Origin: Vitis vinifera
Taxonomy: Eukaryota; Streptophyta; Magnoliopsida; Vitales; Vitaceae
DNA length: 64,000 nt
Assembly (NCBI RefSeq): GCF_030704535.1
Contig: NC_081822.1
Coordinates: forward strand, 35,231,001-35,295,000
Direction: 5' to 3'
Shown here: positions 1 through 11,699 of the stretch, piece by piece
How positions within the stretch are numbered: position 1 is the stretch's first letter
Layout of the letters: every line of letters begins with the position of its first letter
Made by a program: the position numbers and the translations under genes
The notes under the pieces: model-generated
The model's input: only the letters and a program-made list of their open reading frames with translations
Told to the model about the DNA's origin: nothing
Databases searched by the model: none

Positions 1-492
1 TTGCGGGATTCCAAAACGGCAAACAATGTTTGTCCATACGAACTTGGTGACATCTTTGTCTTTGATGCTAGCATATGCTTCAGCTTCCACCCATTTACTA
101 AAGTAATCAGTGGCGACAAGGAGGAACTTTTTCTAGGCAGGCGCTGCTGGGAGGGGTCCTACTATATCCATGCCCCACTGCGCAAAAGGCCATGGGCCTG
201 AGACTGACTTCAACGTTGCTGATGGCATATGTGGAATGGGAGCATACCTTTGACATTTATCACACCTTTTGACATATGCTGCCGCGTCTTTCTTCATTGT
301 TGGCCAATAGTATCCTTGCGAATGAGCTCTATGTGCCAGAGATCGTCCTCCCGAATGATTCCCGCATATTCCCTCATGCAACTCAGCTAACACATACTGG
401 GCCTTTGAATGCCCTAGGCACCGAAGGTAAGGTCCTGTGAAGGATCGCTTGTACAGGTGCCCCCCAATCAGGGTGAAACGGGCAGCTTGCAC
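1..492 (-). pseudogene. gypsy integrase, N-terminal zinc domain and start of catalytic core
   Basis: Minus-strand translation from 492 downward gives the HHCC zinc-binding region typical of gypsy integrase: a His-containing GICGNH segment, then CDKC near a YWPTM block. After it comes the sequence leading into the core (WGMDIVGPLP). An in-frame TAG at about 130-132 interrupts the protein; beyond it the same frame continues with a typical integrase strand ([17 protein letters not shown]) to the window edge. The first catalytic Asp of the core is present (GMDIVGP); the other catalytic residues lie outside the window. Non-functional, because of this stop and those upstream. Confidence 0.85.
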
Positions 493-592
493 CCGGACTT
501 TGTGTGCCTGTTTGAGATCTCCGGGTAGAGTGTCTATCTGGAGATATTCTGCGATGTCATACGTCCATTCTTACCTGTCCGTTTGGTTTGCC

Positions 593-1291
593 TCAATGGT
601 ATTGCAGGTGGAAATTTCTGTGACAGGGGTTGGGTTGCACATGTATAGGCAATAGAATGACTTCTTTGATAGGGAGGGAGGCAGCTATGCCGTCCAAGGC
701 GTCAGCGCGCCTATTGTCAGCTCGCTTGATTTTTTCGATTGTCCATTCGGTGAATTGCTGCAAGGTGTTTCTTACTTTAGCTAAGTATCGCGCCATGCGT
801 GCGTCCTTAGCCTCATATTCCTTCTGGACATGCCTTACCACGAGTTGTGAGTCGCTATAGATCCGGAGTTTGGAGACTGATAGAGCAAGGGCGAGGTCCA
901 ATCCGGACAAGATGGCCTCATATTCTGCTTCATTGTTAGAGGCAGAGAATCCCAACCGGATGGCTTGCTCCAAATGCTCCCCAGTTGGGGACTGTAGTAG
1001 GAGCCTAACTCTAGAGCCTGATGAGCATGAGGCTCCGTCAACTCGCAGAGTCCACCATTCTTGTTTACTTGATTCGTGGTGTTGGCTGGGTCTTCGGGAA
1101 TATTCTAGCATGAAGTCAGCCATTACTTGGCCTTTCATGGACAATCTGGGTTGGAATTCGATTCCAAACTCGCTCAATTCAATGGCCCATTGTAGCATTC
1201 TCCCGGTTAAATCTAGCTTGTACAGAATGTTGCGAAGGGGCTGGTCAGTTAGTACGATCACTGGATGAGCTTGGAAATAAGGGCGGAGCTT
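593..1291 (-). pseudogene. gypsy second RNase H-like domain (Tat-type)
   Basis: The frame reads through the end of the RT-linked RNase H and connection (PVIVLTDQPLRNILYKLDLTGRM) and then an RNase H fold: WTLRVDGAS with the first Asp, NNEAEYEAI with the Glu, IYSDSQLVV with the second Asp, and an NRRADAL segment near the end with the last Asp. This second RNase H before integrase is the mark of Tat-like elements. An in-frame TAG at about 1292-1294 separates it from the upstream RT block, and it stops at 593. About 100 bp of untranslatable spacer (493-592) precede the integrase block. Confidence 0.8.
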
Positions 1292-2586
1292 CTAGGCAGC
1301 GCTTCGAAGGGCTAAGGCTGTTAACTCCATTTTTGAATATCTGGTTTCTACGTCTGCCAATGCCCTGCTGACGTAGTAGATAGGTTTCTGCTCCTTAGGT
1401 GAGGGGCAGCGGAATAGAACGGCGCTGATTGCCCATTTTGATACAGCCAGATACATGTATAATTTCTCTTTTGGGATGAGACTGCTTAGGATGGGTGGGT
1501 GCATGAGACAGTGTTTAATTTTTTCAAAAGAGTTTTGACAATTGTTCGTCCATCCGTGTGTTCCAGCCTTTCGTATTGCTACGAAGAAGGGCCGCAACTC
1601 ATCAGTGAAGCGGGCTATGAAACTCCCTAATGTAACGAGCTTGCCCGTGAGGCGTTGCAACTCCTTCTTGTTCCTGGGGGGAGGTGTTTCCATGACTGCC
1701 TTGATTTGGTCTGGGCTCACCTCTATCCCTCTTTGGCTGACCATAAAACCCAGAAATTTGCCAGCACTTACGCCAAAGGCGCATTTGGAAGGATTCAGCT
1801 TCATGCCATACTTCCTCAAGAGGTGAAAAACTTATTGTAAATGAAGAACATGCTCCTCTTGGGTTTTGCTTTTAACCACGATATTATCAATATATACCTC
1901 TACTGTGTGACCTATCAGAGGTTTGAAGATCTTTGTCATCAGTCTTTGATAAGTGGCGCCAACGTTTTTGAGTCCGAACGGCATGACTTTGTAGCAATAG
2001 AGGCCGTGTGGCGTTATGAATGCTGTCTTTTCCTCGTCAGCTGGGGACATGGGAATTTGGTGATATCCGAAGAAGGCATCCAAGAAAGAGAGCATCTCTT
2101 GCCCGGCAGTGGAATCCACAATTTGATCTATTCGTGGCAAAGGAAACTGTCTTTTGGACATGCATTATTGAGGTTGGTGTAATCTACGCAAACCCGCCAT
2201 TTTCCTTCTTTTTTGGGTACCACCACCACATTGGCTAACCAATCCGGATAAGCTACTTCTCTGATGAATCCGGATTCCAGCAATTTGTCAATCTCATTCC
2301 GGATGACTTCTTGTCTATCCGGGTGAAAGCGCCTAATTTTCTGTTGGACGGGTCTGACAGTTGAAAAGACGTTAAGCCTGTGAGATGCAATAGAGGGATG
2401 AATTCCCTTCATATCAGAATGTGCCCATGCGAAGATGTCATGGTTTTGTCTGAGAATATTTTGCATGCTCTGAGTTTCTTCGGTTGTCATGAGGGAACTG
2501 ATGTTCGTGAGGTGAGTGTTTTCCTCCGAAATTTGGATTGTTTGTAAGGGATCTGCTGTCGGGGGATCTTTGTCCGCCGGACCCAA
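1292..2586 (-). pseudogene. gypsy reverse transcriptase and RNase H, broken
   Basis: From 2586 downward the RT begins with the usual fingers (WRVCVDYTNLNNACPKD). A frameshift at about 2135-2160 follows, and the next frame continues with FPLPRIDQIVDS, the palm, and the catalytic box. That box reads YIDN where active enzymes have YxDD, so the second catalytic Asp is Asn (about 1880-1895). A TAA at 1832-1834 interrupts the frame, which then resumes through the connection (GFMVSQRGIEVSP) and the RNase H start until TAG at 1292. Frameshift, stops and the changed active site make this an inactive copy. Confidence 0.88.
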
Positions 2587-2592
2587 TAATTG

Positions 2593-3201
2593 CTATTGGT
2601 CATGTGCATGGCTGGGTTCAGGGGGAGATGCATCTTCCTGGTTGGCCCCTGCTTCTCGTGTTATCTGATAGCATTGGCGAGCGGCCAGCTGGCTGCCATA
2701 CAGGTCAATTTGCCCTTCGTTGGTGAGAAAACTCACCATTTGATGATATATAGAGGGGATGGCTTTCATGTAGTGTAGCCATGCGCGCCACAAGATGATA
2801 TTGAAGGGTGATAACTCTTGTACCACCGAGAATTGTACGTTGAGAGTGACTGAGCCGACTTGGACCGCCAGTACAATGTCTCCCAAGGACGTAGTTGATG
2901 ATCCGTTAAATCTGGACAAGATTTGTCCAGGGTTTTCGAGGCCTGCGAGACTGTGTCCCATGTGGCTAACGACCGATGCTTGTATAAGGTCGGCCGAACT
3001 GCTTGGGTCAACTAAGATACGCCGCACATCGAAGTCTCCTATTTCCAGGGACAAGATGAGGACGTCGCGATGTGGCTGCAGTGTCCGGGTGGGATCTACT
3101 GGTGGGAAAATGATTGTCCCATCTATGGGGCGAGGGTCCCCTCCAGTTAGCCCAAGCCGGATGGAATTGATGCGTTCGCGTATTGATGCGGCCCGCAACA
3201 A
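2593..3201 (-). pseudogene. gypsy aspartic protease region
   Basis: Minus-strand frame with the retroviral-type aspartic protease strand RRILVDPSSSADLI. The family usually has a Gly after the Asp-Pro pair, and here Ser stands there. The frame continues with typical flap and C-terminal strands (FNIILWRAWLHYMKAIPS) and ends at 2593, just before the RT block. The link to gag (3202-3393) is open in part but crosses a stop at 3394. The protein would cut the Gag-Pol precursor; here it is a fossil. Confidence 0.75.
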
Positions 3202-3393
3202 TTTTTGCCTCTTTCGCCTAGAGTCGTACTCCTCGTCAGATGGACCTCTGTTAATATAGTTTATAACGGCCTTGGGGGCGGCTGGGGCCCTGGGGGCTCT
3301 AGGATTGTGATGTTGAGAAGTGACTTTTCCTTCAGTATCTGAGCGGAGATATTGCTTTAGATGTCCTGCCTTGATGAGCTTCTCGACCAGATA

Positions 3394-4884
3394 CTAGAGG
3401 CTCCTGCATGTTTCTGTCGTGTGACCGTGTTCCTTGTGGAAGACACATCTCTTGCTATGATCCCTTGTGGATGGGTCTGTTCCTTGGGGTCTTGGCCACC
3501 TGAAGTCAGACAAACCTTGGATCATAGGGAGAAGTTTTTCATATGATATGGAAAGAGGCGTGGGGGGCGGCCTATCCGGGAGACTCGGTCCCTCCTGCCT
3601 CCGATCGGACGACCTTGGCCGATCCGGAGGTTTAGCATTTCTCTCCGCGTCACCTCTAGATGGTCGTCCGACAACCAAAACTTGTTGGGTGGCTGCACGC
3701 ACGTCATCTTCGAGCATCGAATATTTGTTGGCTCGTCTGAATAAGTCATCCATCGTTGTAGGAGGCTTTTTAGCCAGTGATTCGAAAAATGGAGTGTCTG
3801 GACAGATGCTTCGCTTGAAGATCTGTAGGACAACATCCATATTGCAAGCCTCTACTTGAAGTACGGCTTGGCCAAACCGCTTCACAAATTCCCTCAAGGA
3901 TTCGTTATCTTGCATTTTTATGTTCTGCAGGGTGCTGATATTTTGCTTGTGTCGAGCGGAGCACAAGTATTGTCCCACGAAAGCTTCGAACAGGTCCCTG
4001 AAATTGCCAACAGAGTTGGGAGGTAGGTGATGAAACCATGAGAGGGCCTGTCCTTGTAGGCTGGCGGGAAATACTTTGCATAGTAGTGCATCGTTGCCAA
4101 TATCAAGTGTCATGAGCTGTCGATAATGCATGATGTGATCGAAGGGATCGCTAGTCCCATCGTATGTGGAAAATTTTGGCACGAGGAATCCCCTTGGGGG
4201 CTCGTAATGGATGATATGAGAGCAGAAGGGCGTGGAGAGCATGTCATCCAGCCTTCTGCTGATGGAGCTAATGGGTGGCTCATTTGGGAGGTTTCCCCCA
4301 GCCTGCTGTACCGCTGGGTGCGAATGAACTTTCCGCATCACGGGGGTGACTATGGGGTCACGATGCGGGTGTACGTTCTGCACCATGGGGGTGGCCATGG
4401 GGTCAGGGCGTGGTGCCCAGGTTGTGGCTACTGGTGGCCTTGACCTTCCAGGCTCTTGTGGGCCTAGTCTTGTGCGCATTGAATTTGACAACTGAGGTCT
4501 TCTATCGAGTTGTCTTTTTGCTGAAAAGTGAGTAGAGTCTGAGCTTTCCTCACGGGGAGCTCAAGGCATAGGCGTGTGTGGCTCATGAGGCCTCACGTTG
4601 CATGCTCCTGGGATGGCTCCTGTGGTCCCAGGATATATTGATTCTGGTTCTTGTTGAGGCCTCGAGTTTGCTACTTGGCCTCTTGAACGCTGACGTCGAG
4701 GAGGCCCTGATGTTGAAGCCTGGATGCGTAATACAATGTTTTCTTCTCTCAATCTTTCTGTCTCCTAGAGGAGAGCTTTCAGTTGTCGTTCGCTTGCCAA
4801 CTGTCTTTTTTCGATGGTCTGACGCCATTCAAAATCATCTTCCTCTCTCCTACCAGATGAACGACTTCGGGAAGGTGTGGCCAT
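3394..4884 (-). pseudogene. gypsy Gag, interrupted
   Basis: Gag is the structural protein that forms the particle. The frame starts at ATG 4884-4882 (MATPSRSRSS) about 47 bases after the LTR. It has an in-frame TAG at codon 40 (4765-4767) and a TGA at 4561-4563, then runs open from about 4491 to 3394. The central part carries the plant gypsy gag domain (PKFSTYDGTSDPFDHIMHYR, LSWFHHLPPNS, LREFVKRFGQAV). The end has a CVFHKEHGHTTETC segment that resembles the linker before protease. The visible nonsense codons are all explicable by single C-to-T changes. Confidence 0.85.
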
Positions 4885-4911
4885 CTTTGCTAGTGACTGA
4901 ATGAAAAAGTT

Positions 4912-4930
4912 TTCCCACAGACGGCGCCAA
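4912..4930 (-). promoter_or_regulatory. gypsy primer-binding site
   Basis: Directly inside the LTR the minus strand reads TTGGCGCCGTCTGTGGGAA. The TGGCGCCG core is complementary to the 3' end of plant tRNA-Asp, the primer often used by plant gypsy elements. It fixes the LTR boundary at 4931. Primer identity is from memory of the tRNA end. Confidence 0.75.
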
Positions 4931-5703
4931 TGTTGATACCTCGCGCTCCTGGTGTTTCACGTAGTTGCCAAATGGATGGATGTGCGACCTCAACCAAAAT
5001 AGGTTCTTGATTCAGTCGTTATACCTGCAAAAAGGACATCCGGACGGGGTGTCCGGATGCACCCTCCGATGGTTTTGTTAGCCATGGTTTGGGAGAGGGA
5101 CAAATCAGTTGGCCTTTTACTAGGTATAGCAAGCTTACTTCCTCTTTGTGTGAAGGTTGATATATATAGTTCTAGGAGCATTGTTCCTGTCATTAATGGT
5201 GGGGAGATATTTTATGTTTGTCATGATGACATTAGGTGGCAGCATGGCCATCATCACCCTACGGGCGGCTGACAGGGATCGTGGCAGGTGATGCGGCTGT
5301 CAGAGATCGTGGGAAGTGATCATGTGGAATGATCGTAGGAAGTGACTTGTTGTCACTTCATCCTGTCCTCTCACCCTGCAGGTGGCGGAACGTGGGCCAT
5401 GACAGGCTGTTGTGGTAACGTGTGAGACTTGCTTACTTCAGTCAATAATCCGGACCATTGTATCCGGATGGCATATGTTGATCATCCGGATGTATTGTGT
5501 AAGCCGTCCGGATGATACGTTTATAAATGTCGTTTGATCTTCCTTGAGGTAATCCGGAAAAGCATGTCATGTGTGCTTTATAGGAAGATCCGGATGAGGG
5601 TGACTCGGATGACAATTAGTGTCATGTGTCACTGTAAGATGCATGCCACGTGTCACTGCAAGATGCGTGCCACATGTTCTTGGAGGGAGGGGTCCCTACA
5701 ACA
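4931..5703 (-). repeat. gypsy 5' LTR (773 bp)
   Basis: Bounded by TGTTG at 4931 and CAACA at 5703, a perfect inverted terminus of the TG...CA type. The inner border is set by the primer site. Inside are eight copies of the palindrome TCCGGA between about 5037 and 5600, and a 24-bp tandem pair at 5626-5673 carrying a CACGTG core. A TATATATA stretch at about 5160 could serve as TATA box for minus-strand transcription, giving U3 near 540 bp. Only one LTR lies in the window. Confidence 0.88.
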
Positions 5704-7690
5704 ATCATGTGAAGAAAAATTGTTCTCAAGAAGAGAAGACTATGGTACTTCAAAACATGTGGAGTTCTGAAAACATCAATTGACCTAGAAAATGTCAATG
5801 AGACGACTAGTAAGTAACCTTGAAATGTCAAATAAAGATATCATACATGAAGAAGATACTGCAACTCAAGTACTTCCACAATAGCAAGATTCAACTATAG
5901 TTACTAGACCAAGAAGAGATATTCAAATGCTTACTTGATTTGTTGATATGATAGTATATGTATTTCCAATAATAGATGAGGATGTACTTCTTCTTACAAA
6001 GAGGCAGTGAAAAAATAAATTTAGTAAACATTGGAGGCATGCAACGGAAGTAGAAAATGTAGTCCCTTCAAAAGAATGAGACGTGGGAGTTATCTCAACT
6101 ACACAAGGGTAAGAAAAAAATTGGAAGCAAATGTGTATATACAAAAATAAGACAATTTCTAGGCTAAGGGTTGTCCTCAAGAAGAAGGCATTGACTATGA
6201 TGACGTATTTTCTCCAATGGTAAAGTATTCCTCTATCCAAATTTTGTTAGTCTTGGTTGTATTGTTGGACCTTGAACAAGTTCAGCTTGATATAAAAACA
6301 ACATTTTAAAATGGTCATGAGAAAGGAGAGATTCATATGAATAAGCCGGATGGTTTTAAGGTTGTCTGAAATGCAAATTGAGAAATTCGCTATATGGATT
6401 AAGCAACTCCAATCCAAGCTAGACAATAGTACACAAAAAATCAATTTGATCATAGTGTATGTTTTCGCAATCTATATGATGGATCTTTCATATACTTGCT
6501 CCTATATAATGATAATATATTGGTAGCATCCAACGAAAAATGGAAATTGAAATACTGAAAACTCAGTTAAGTCAACAAAATGGAATAAAAGAAAAAGAAA
6601 GATTCTTGGCACAGAAATATGCAAAGATAGAGTCAAAGGCTAGGGTAGTTTGACACAAGCAATATTTGAATAAACAAGCACGTACAAAGTGGCATGACTA
6701 AGTAATCCAAACATGTAAGTACCCACTTGCTTCTCATTTCAAGCTTGGTGGCATAAATGCAAAACATGAGTACCTATCGCAAGTTCCTTGTTCTAAAGCA
6801 GTAAATAGCTTGATGTATGTTATCATGTGTATGAGGCCTGATATTTCACAAGTTGTTAGTTTGGTTAGCAGGTATCTGGATGATCTTGGTGAAGGACATT
6901 GGCGAGCTATGAAATGGATTTTACAATATGTACATTCTGCACACTTTAGATGTTGGCTTGGTTTTTTAGTAGGATGATGGTATAGGTAAATGTACTGTTA
7001 GTTATGTCAATTCTGATTATACAACTGACTTAAAATAAATGTCAATTAATTATAGGTCATGTATTTACTTTTGCTACAGACTTGCAAGTTGGAAGTCTAC
7101 TCTATAATCTTATAGTTGCCTTGTCAAATAGAGGCAGAGTATATGGTATTCTCTGAGGTTGTTAAGAAGGTGATTTGGTTACATGGACTGCTTTAGAACT
7201 TTGAAGTTGTTCAAAAACGTATTAGTGTGTATTTTGGTAGCCAAAGTGTTATCACTTAGTTAAAAATCAAGCTTATCACATACATTTGAAGCATATCAAT
7301 GTTCAATTTGACTTTTTAGTGAAATTATTGAAGGAAATATTTACATCCAAAAAACTGAAACTGCAAATAATCCGGCAGATATCTTTATTACGGTGGTACT
7401 AACATTCTAGTTCAAGCATTGTTGAACTTGATTTAAACCTTGGAGTTTGAATGCCTTTCGGGTGTACGGGCATCTAAAGGTTCATTTGGAGGAGATGATA
7501 ATTAGTTCACTTGTGAAGAAGAATTTTGGTAGTTGGTAGTAGAGGACTAATTTGCCAAGGTGGAGATTGGTCAGTTTTTGACTTAATTAGTGTTTGTTAT
7601 TTTTTTGGAATCCTTGTCCCACATGATTATAAATTGGTTTTGCTAGGGTTTCAGGGCCTATAAATAAGTCTAAGTCCGCGCCACTGGCTT
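5704..7690 (+). mobile_element. Copia relic 1 (reverse transcriptase to 3' LTR)
   Basis: Translating the plus strand in changing frames gives fragments of Copia pol: an RT segment with LDLEQVQLDIKT-type text near 6270, an RNase H fragment near 7140 (AEYMVFSEVVKK), and a purine-rich AAGGTGGAGATTG tract at about 7558 of the kind that precedes a 3' LTR. It is riddled with stops. From 5704 it parallels relic 2 from about 13500 almost line by line, so the two are copies of one element or one duplicated segment. Its 5' part is cut off by the gypsy insertion and its 3' end abuts a mannanase exon fragment. Confidence 0.8.
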
Positions 7691-7703
7691 ATGAATTGGT
7701 TTT

Positions 7704-7928
7704 GCAGGGGAAACACACCAAATACTTTGCTCCTTTGGCTTGGGTCTGCTGCAATGTTCATCATCCAGTGAGTTAAACCCATTGAAGAAAAAGTGGGAGC
7801 CATTGAAGACAAAATTTAATATTTCGAGTTTGAACAAATCCTGAAGACTGAAGAACCCTAGCAACACCGGCTAGGGCTACAAGATGAAAAAGCGCCAAAA
7901 AGAAGCGGATTCTACTGAAGCATGTCAT
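7704..7928 (-). pseudogene. mannanase exon-1 fragment (D-like)
   Basis: Minus-strand text from ATG 7928-7926 reads as the start of a mannanase: a signal-peptide-like MTCFSRIRFF start, [14 protein letters not shown], then a broken FFFNGF region and [10 protein letters not shown], ending around 7704 where Copia-derived DNA begins. At least one frameshift occurs after QTRN. The one-residue-shorter ARVLQ segment matches gene D rather than A-C. Exons 2-5 are absent. A remnant of the conserved upstream block lies at about 7975-8045. A dead fragment. Confidence 0.8.
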
Positions 7929-8949
7929 CGTGCCTAATTACAAGGTTGGCTGATGAACATTAATTGTAAATATAAGATAAGGCTCAGAATATGTTATTAA
8001 ATATAGGATGGCCTTTTGATGACAAAGCTATTCTCAGACTCCCAGAAATTGATGGAAAAGCTATGAAATGCAATGACTAGTGCAAGTTTGATCCAAAAAT
8101 ACACATTTATAGACAGACATTCCGATAGGGTCCAATGGAGTGTGTGGGCATAGGAATGGATTAATGGAGCCATGAAAGCTGTAATCAGTCTATGAGATAC
8201 AAATGGAGGGTTATCACCAAAAATAAGCATGCATGCCTTGATAATAGTGGTTATTACTTAATTTGGTATCAATACCTAGCCTGTTACTAAAAATGGATAG
8301 AGAAGAAGAAAAAAATATTATAATATGTCTTTAATTTGGTCAGTATATCTTTACACTGTTAAAGAAGAGAATTAAGATTTAAAACTTCTCTTCTGAAGTT
8401 GAGTTACGTACAGCATTTGCAGTTTGAGTTTAGAACAACAGATATCAAAACTAAAAATCTTTTCTCTTATGCAATAACAACCACTTTTTCTTAAGATGCT
8501 TATGAATTAAAATTTACAAGTGCATCAAGGGGCAGTAGTTCTGTAAATTGATTCCTTTGATGACAGTAAACCATTGGCCAGATTGACGTTGTTAACAAAA
8601 TTAAAACCCAATTTCTTATATTTGAAAATGAATCAGATAGGACAAAGTATGAGGATCAAAAACAAAAATAAATATTACAATAATATTTATTACTTCTCCA
8701 CATGACCTCATCAGTTGCATATTGCTTCTCCACCTAATAATAATAATAATAAAAACAAAAAAAACATAGTTTGATTGAAATGAATCCTTCAATAATCAAT
8801 GGTGAAGTACATCTGGTTGTGTTTATAAGGTCCTAGTTCATAAGCACTAAATTCTAATGCTAATACTCTCTTCAAGTGCTTTCACCCTGCTGCTTCAATA
8901 CCATTACTCTATATCTGAGCTTCATAATAACTTTTCATATCCTATATAT
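7929..8949. other. non-coding; old upstream block and 3' flank of gene A
   Basis: No gene seen. 7975-8045 resembles the conserved mannanase upstream block (AAGGCTCAGAATATG and on). 8390-8640 is clearly similar to 15605-15880 downstream of gene B, in the same orientation. 8780-8940 resembles 16040-16170, so the 3' flanks of A and B are duplicated. Confidence 0.6.
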
Positions 8950-10573
8950 TTAGACGTGGTCAAGGGCTATCATTTTATTAGATTGTTGAGTAATGATGCC
9001 GCTTGTTGAAGGATTTTGAGACAAAACAATATCATATCCATCATCATACGACTGCATCCCCTCGACCATGAGTTGCCAAACCAAGCCTCCACCAATTCCT
9101 CCACTTCTTGCAAAGTTGTAGATGTTGGTATAAACGGCATTCAAGAATGTATCCCTTGCACTGATACTATATCCCTGGTCTTTGCTCGATTTTCCAAATT
9201 CAGAAAAAACCATTGGCTTCTTTATTATTGTCTCCGAGTCTGTCAAATGGCTCGTCATCCATCTTTGCATGAAAGCCATCTGTGAGCTATCATCCTTTCC
9301 GGACAGCCTGTTGGAAATTAGGCATGCAAGTTGTTAGCTTCAACATATTCTTAATAAACTTGTAATGATAAATGTTAGAGAGAAGTAATTAGAATGTATT
9401 GCTTACCAAATATCAGGATATGCATGTATGGTTGTGAAATCAATCTCCTTAACAAGATGATTGCTGATAAAATCTGTGCCGACTTGGTAACCAGGGTTTA
9501 TTGCCTTCTTTTCTGGCATTGAATCTCCATAGAATCCTTCCATGCCTACTGTCAACAAGTGGTTGTTGTCAATGGATTTTACATAGCTAGCCATTTCTTG
9601 AATCCATCCCTGCCATATTGAAGAATTGTGATTAGTTTAAGGAAGCACTCCTCGATAATTATAAACATGTGCACCAAAGGCTACCAAATAATGTTATGGG
9701 TGCGTGTCAAGGCTCACATTTATGGTTTTTCCAGAGTAATCAACTTGGCAACGTGGCTCGTTTATCAGTTCCCATGCCATGATTGTGGGGTCATCTTTGT
9801 AAGCAACTCTGGTGATTGTATTGATCCTTGTTAGTACTCTCTGCAAGAAATTAAGCCAAGAATAGTATTAGGAATCAAGTCCTTAGGAAAAATTCGTCAA
9901 ATCTAACCTGATGTGAGTTCGGAATTTATAATAATTTGTACCTTAACGTGGTTCTTATAGTAGCCTTTGACGACTTCATTAGTGTAAAAATCATCATCAC
10001 TGTTCACTGGAGCACCAGCATTTCTAGCCCAACTCACGTACTGAGGCCTTCCTCCAAAGTCTTTGTAGTTGTTGCTCAAACTCAAAATCAAGTGGACTCC
10101 ATTCTTTCTTGCCTCCGAGATCACAAAGTCAAGTCCCTGAATATTTGTTGTCATATTTAAGTATAAAAAAAGTTAGTAAATTAAATTTCTACATAAATGC
10201 ACAAAAAAAAAAAAAAAAAGATTTCTGGAAAAGCTGGAACCTGAAAGACACGCTCATCATAAACTCCAGGGGATATTTGAAGAGCTTGGCTGCCTCCATC
10301 GTTGAATGCCCATGTCCTACAGACACTCAGCCGTGCAGCTGTAGCCTGGCTAAAAACATCCGACACTTTACTCCTTTGGCTTGGATCTGCGGCCACATTC
10401 ATCATCCAGTATGAGTTGAACCCATTGAAGAAGAAAGGGGAACCATTGAGGATGAATTGAGTATTTCGAGTCTGAACAAATCCCGAAGATTGAAGAAGCA
10501 CTCTAGCTTCACAAGCTAGGGCAACGAGTAGGAAAAGCACTGAAAAGGAGGTGATTCTACTGAAGCAGGCCAT
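8950..10573 (-). CDS. mannan endo-1,4-beta-mannosidase, gene A (GH5)
   Basis: Secreted GH5 enzyme that cleaves internal beta-1,4-mannosyl bonds in mannans and glucomannans of the cell wall (EC 3.2.1.78, family knowledge). Five exons on the minus strand: 10573-10241, 10136-9942, 9840-9718, 9609-9407, 9307-8950, all with GT-AG introns and lengths 333, 195, 123, 203 and 358, giving 403 residues. Residues 1-23 form a signal peptide ending CEA. The acid/base Glu is E204 in WELINEPR and the nucleophile E321 in VFSEFGKS; the order and spacing match plant mannanases, about 400 residues. A conserved GGLVWQLM follows near the end. A TATA box lies at 10646-10653. No defect seen; exon-1 protein differs from gene C at about 7 of 111 positions by eye. 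Confidence 0.94.
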
Positions 10574-10645
10574 TGTAGTAACTGGGTTTTGTTTTGGGAA
10601 TTCTTGTTGGTCTGGATATGAAGCACTTGTGTTGAGTTTGCTGCT

Positions 10646-10653
10646 TATTTATA
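10646..10653 (-). promoter_or_regulatory. TATA box of gene A
   Basis: Minus strand reads TATAAATA about 75 bases upstream of the ATG, in the same setting (GCTATAAATAAGCAG) as gene C. Genes B and D have TATAAATA at the matching place. Confidence 0.7.
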
Positions 10654-11699
10654 GCAACAAAATGGGGAGAGAAGTTTGCTAATTTAGGAAAGCTTTAAGC
10701 AGAGGAGATGTTGAGTCATATTCCATGTGAAATCATGAGTAAAATTGGGGAGTGTAATTAGTAGAGAGAGATTTTGAAGAATGAAAAATTAGAGGAAGAA
10801 GATATGGTAGTTGAAAGAGTTGGTTAAAAGTTAGTTGAAGAGAACATGGAATTGGTAGGACGGTAATAATTAACGATTTAGCCGAAATTCCTTAAGATGA
10901 GGCTCAAATTTTGTTGCTAAATATAGCAAATATGCTGTTGATGGTTGCAATCCATGTGGGCTGTTAATGACAAAGCCATCTGCAGCCTACCAAGAAACAA
11001 AAGGAAAAGCCTCTGGATAAGCCCATATTTCCTTCAAAAGTTGTTACTTCATCTATGTCACACTATCACATGGTGTGAGGCCAACCCACCTTCACAATGA
11101 TGAATCAACACATGGAAAGAGTCACATGACTTGAACATGGACTTGTGGGAGTCCGGGCAAAGGTTTGAATATTGGATTGAACCAATCAAAGAAAAATGAA
11201 AAAGAAAACAGGAAAAGAAAAATCTAATAGTCTAATCCATTGTAAACCAAAGTGATTCTAAAATTGGAAAAATTATCAGGTCAGAATTTTAATTATATAT
11301 ATATAATTAAAACTTATAGATTCTTCATTTTTTCTGTTTGATATTCACTTATTAAAAGATGATGAGGATAAAATGCAATGTATTAATATTTCTAATTTTA
11401 TTACATATTTAAATGTTAAGAAGATATATTTAAAAATGAAATAAAATTATGCAACTTTAACTCCAACATTAATGAAAAAAGAGAGGGCAGTCGAAGTCGA
11501 CTTTATTCTATAGCCAGAATTATTAATTCAAAGATGGGCTAAAAACATGAACCCAACGGGAGGAACCTTTTTTGTGGCTGGATATCATTTATAATATTTT
11601 CACCTTATTTGTATCTATCTAATTCTTTTTTAAAATAATAATAATAATAATAATCTCTATTCAGCATTCCAGATTTTTATATTAAAAAGCTTATGTTCA

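Larger units (their letters stand above)
1..5703 (-). mobile_element. Ty3/gypsy LTR retrotransposon, decayed, truncated by window edge
   Basis: Read on the minus strand, the order is LTR (4931-5703), primer-binding site, gag, protease, reverse transcriptase, RNase H, a second RNase H-like domain, then the start of integrase, cut by base 1. An extra RNase H-like domain between RNase H and integrase is known from the Tat/Ogre branch, so I infer a Tat-type element. Every coding block is broken by stops or frameshifts, so it cannot make its own proteins. Its end at 5703 falls inside a Copia relic: sequence from 5704 resumes text matching about 13500 of a second relic. The gypsy therefore inserted into the older Copia. 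The second LTR and the other target-site copy lie left of the window. Confidence 0.9.

Noticed and set aside
1-4904. Plus-strand open frames across the gypsy element
   Set aside because: They are complements of the gag-pol coding strand, which matches retroelement domains.
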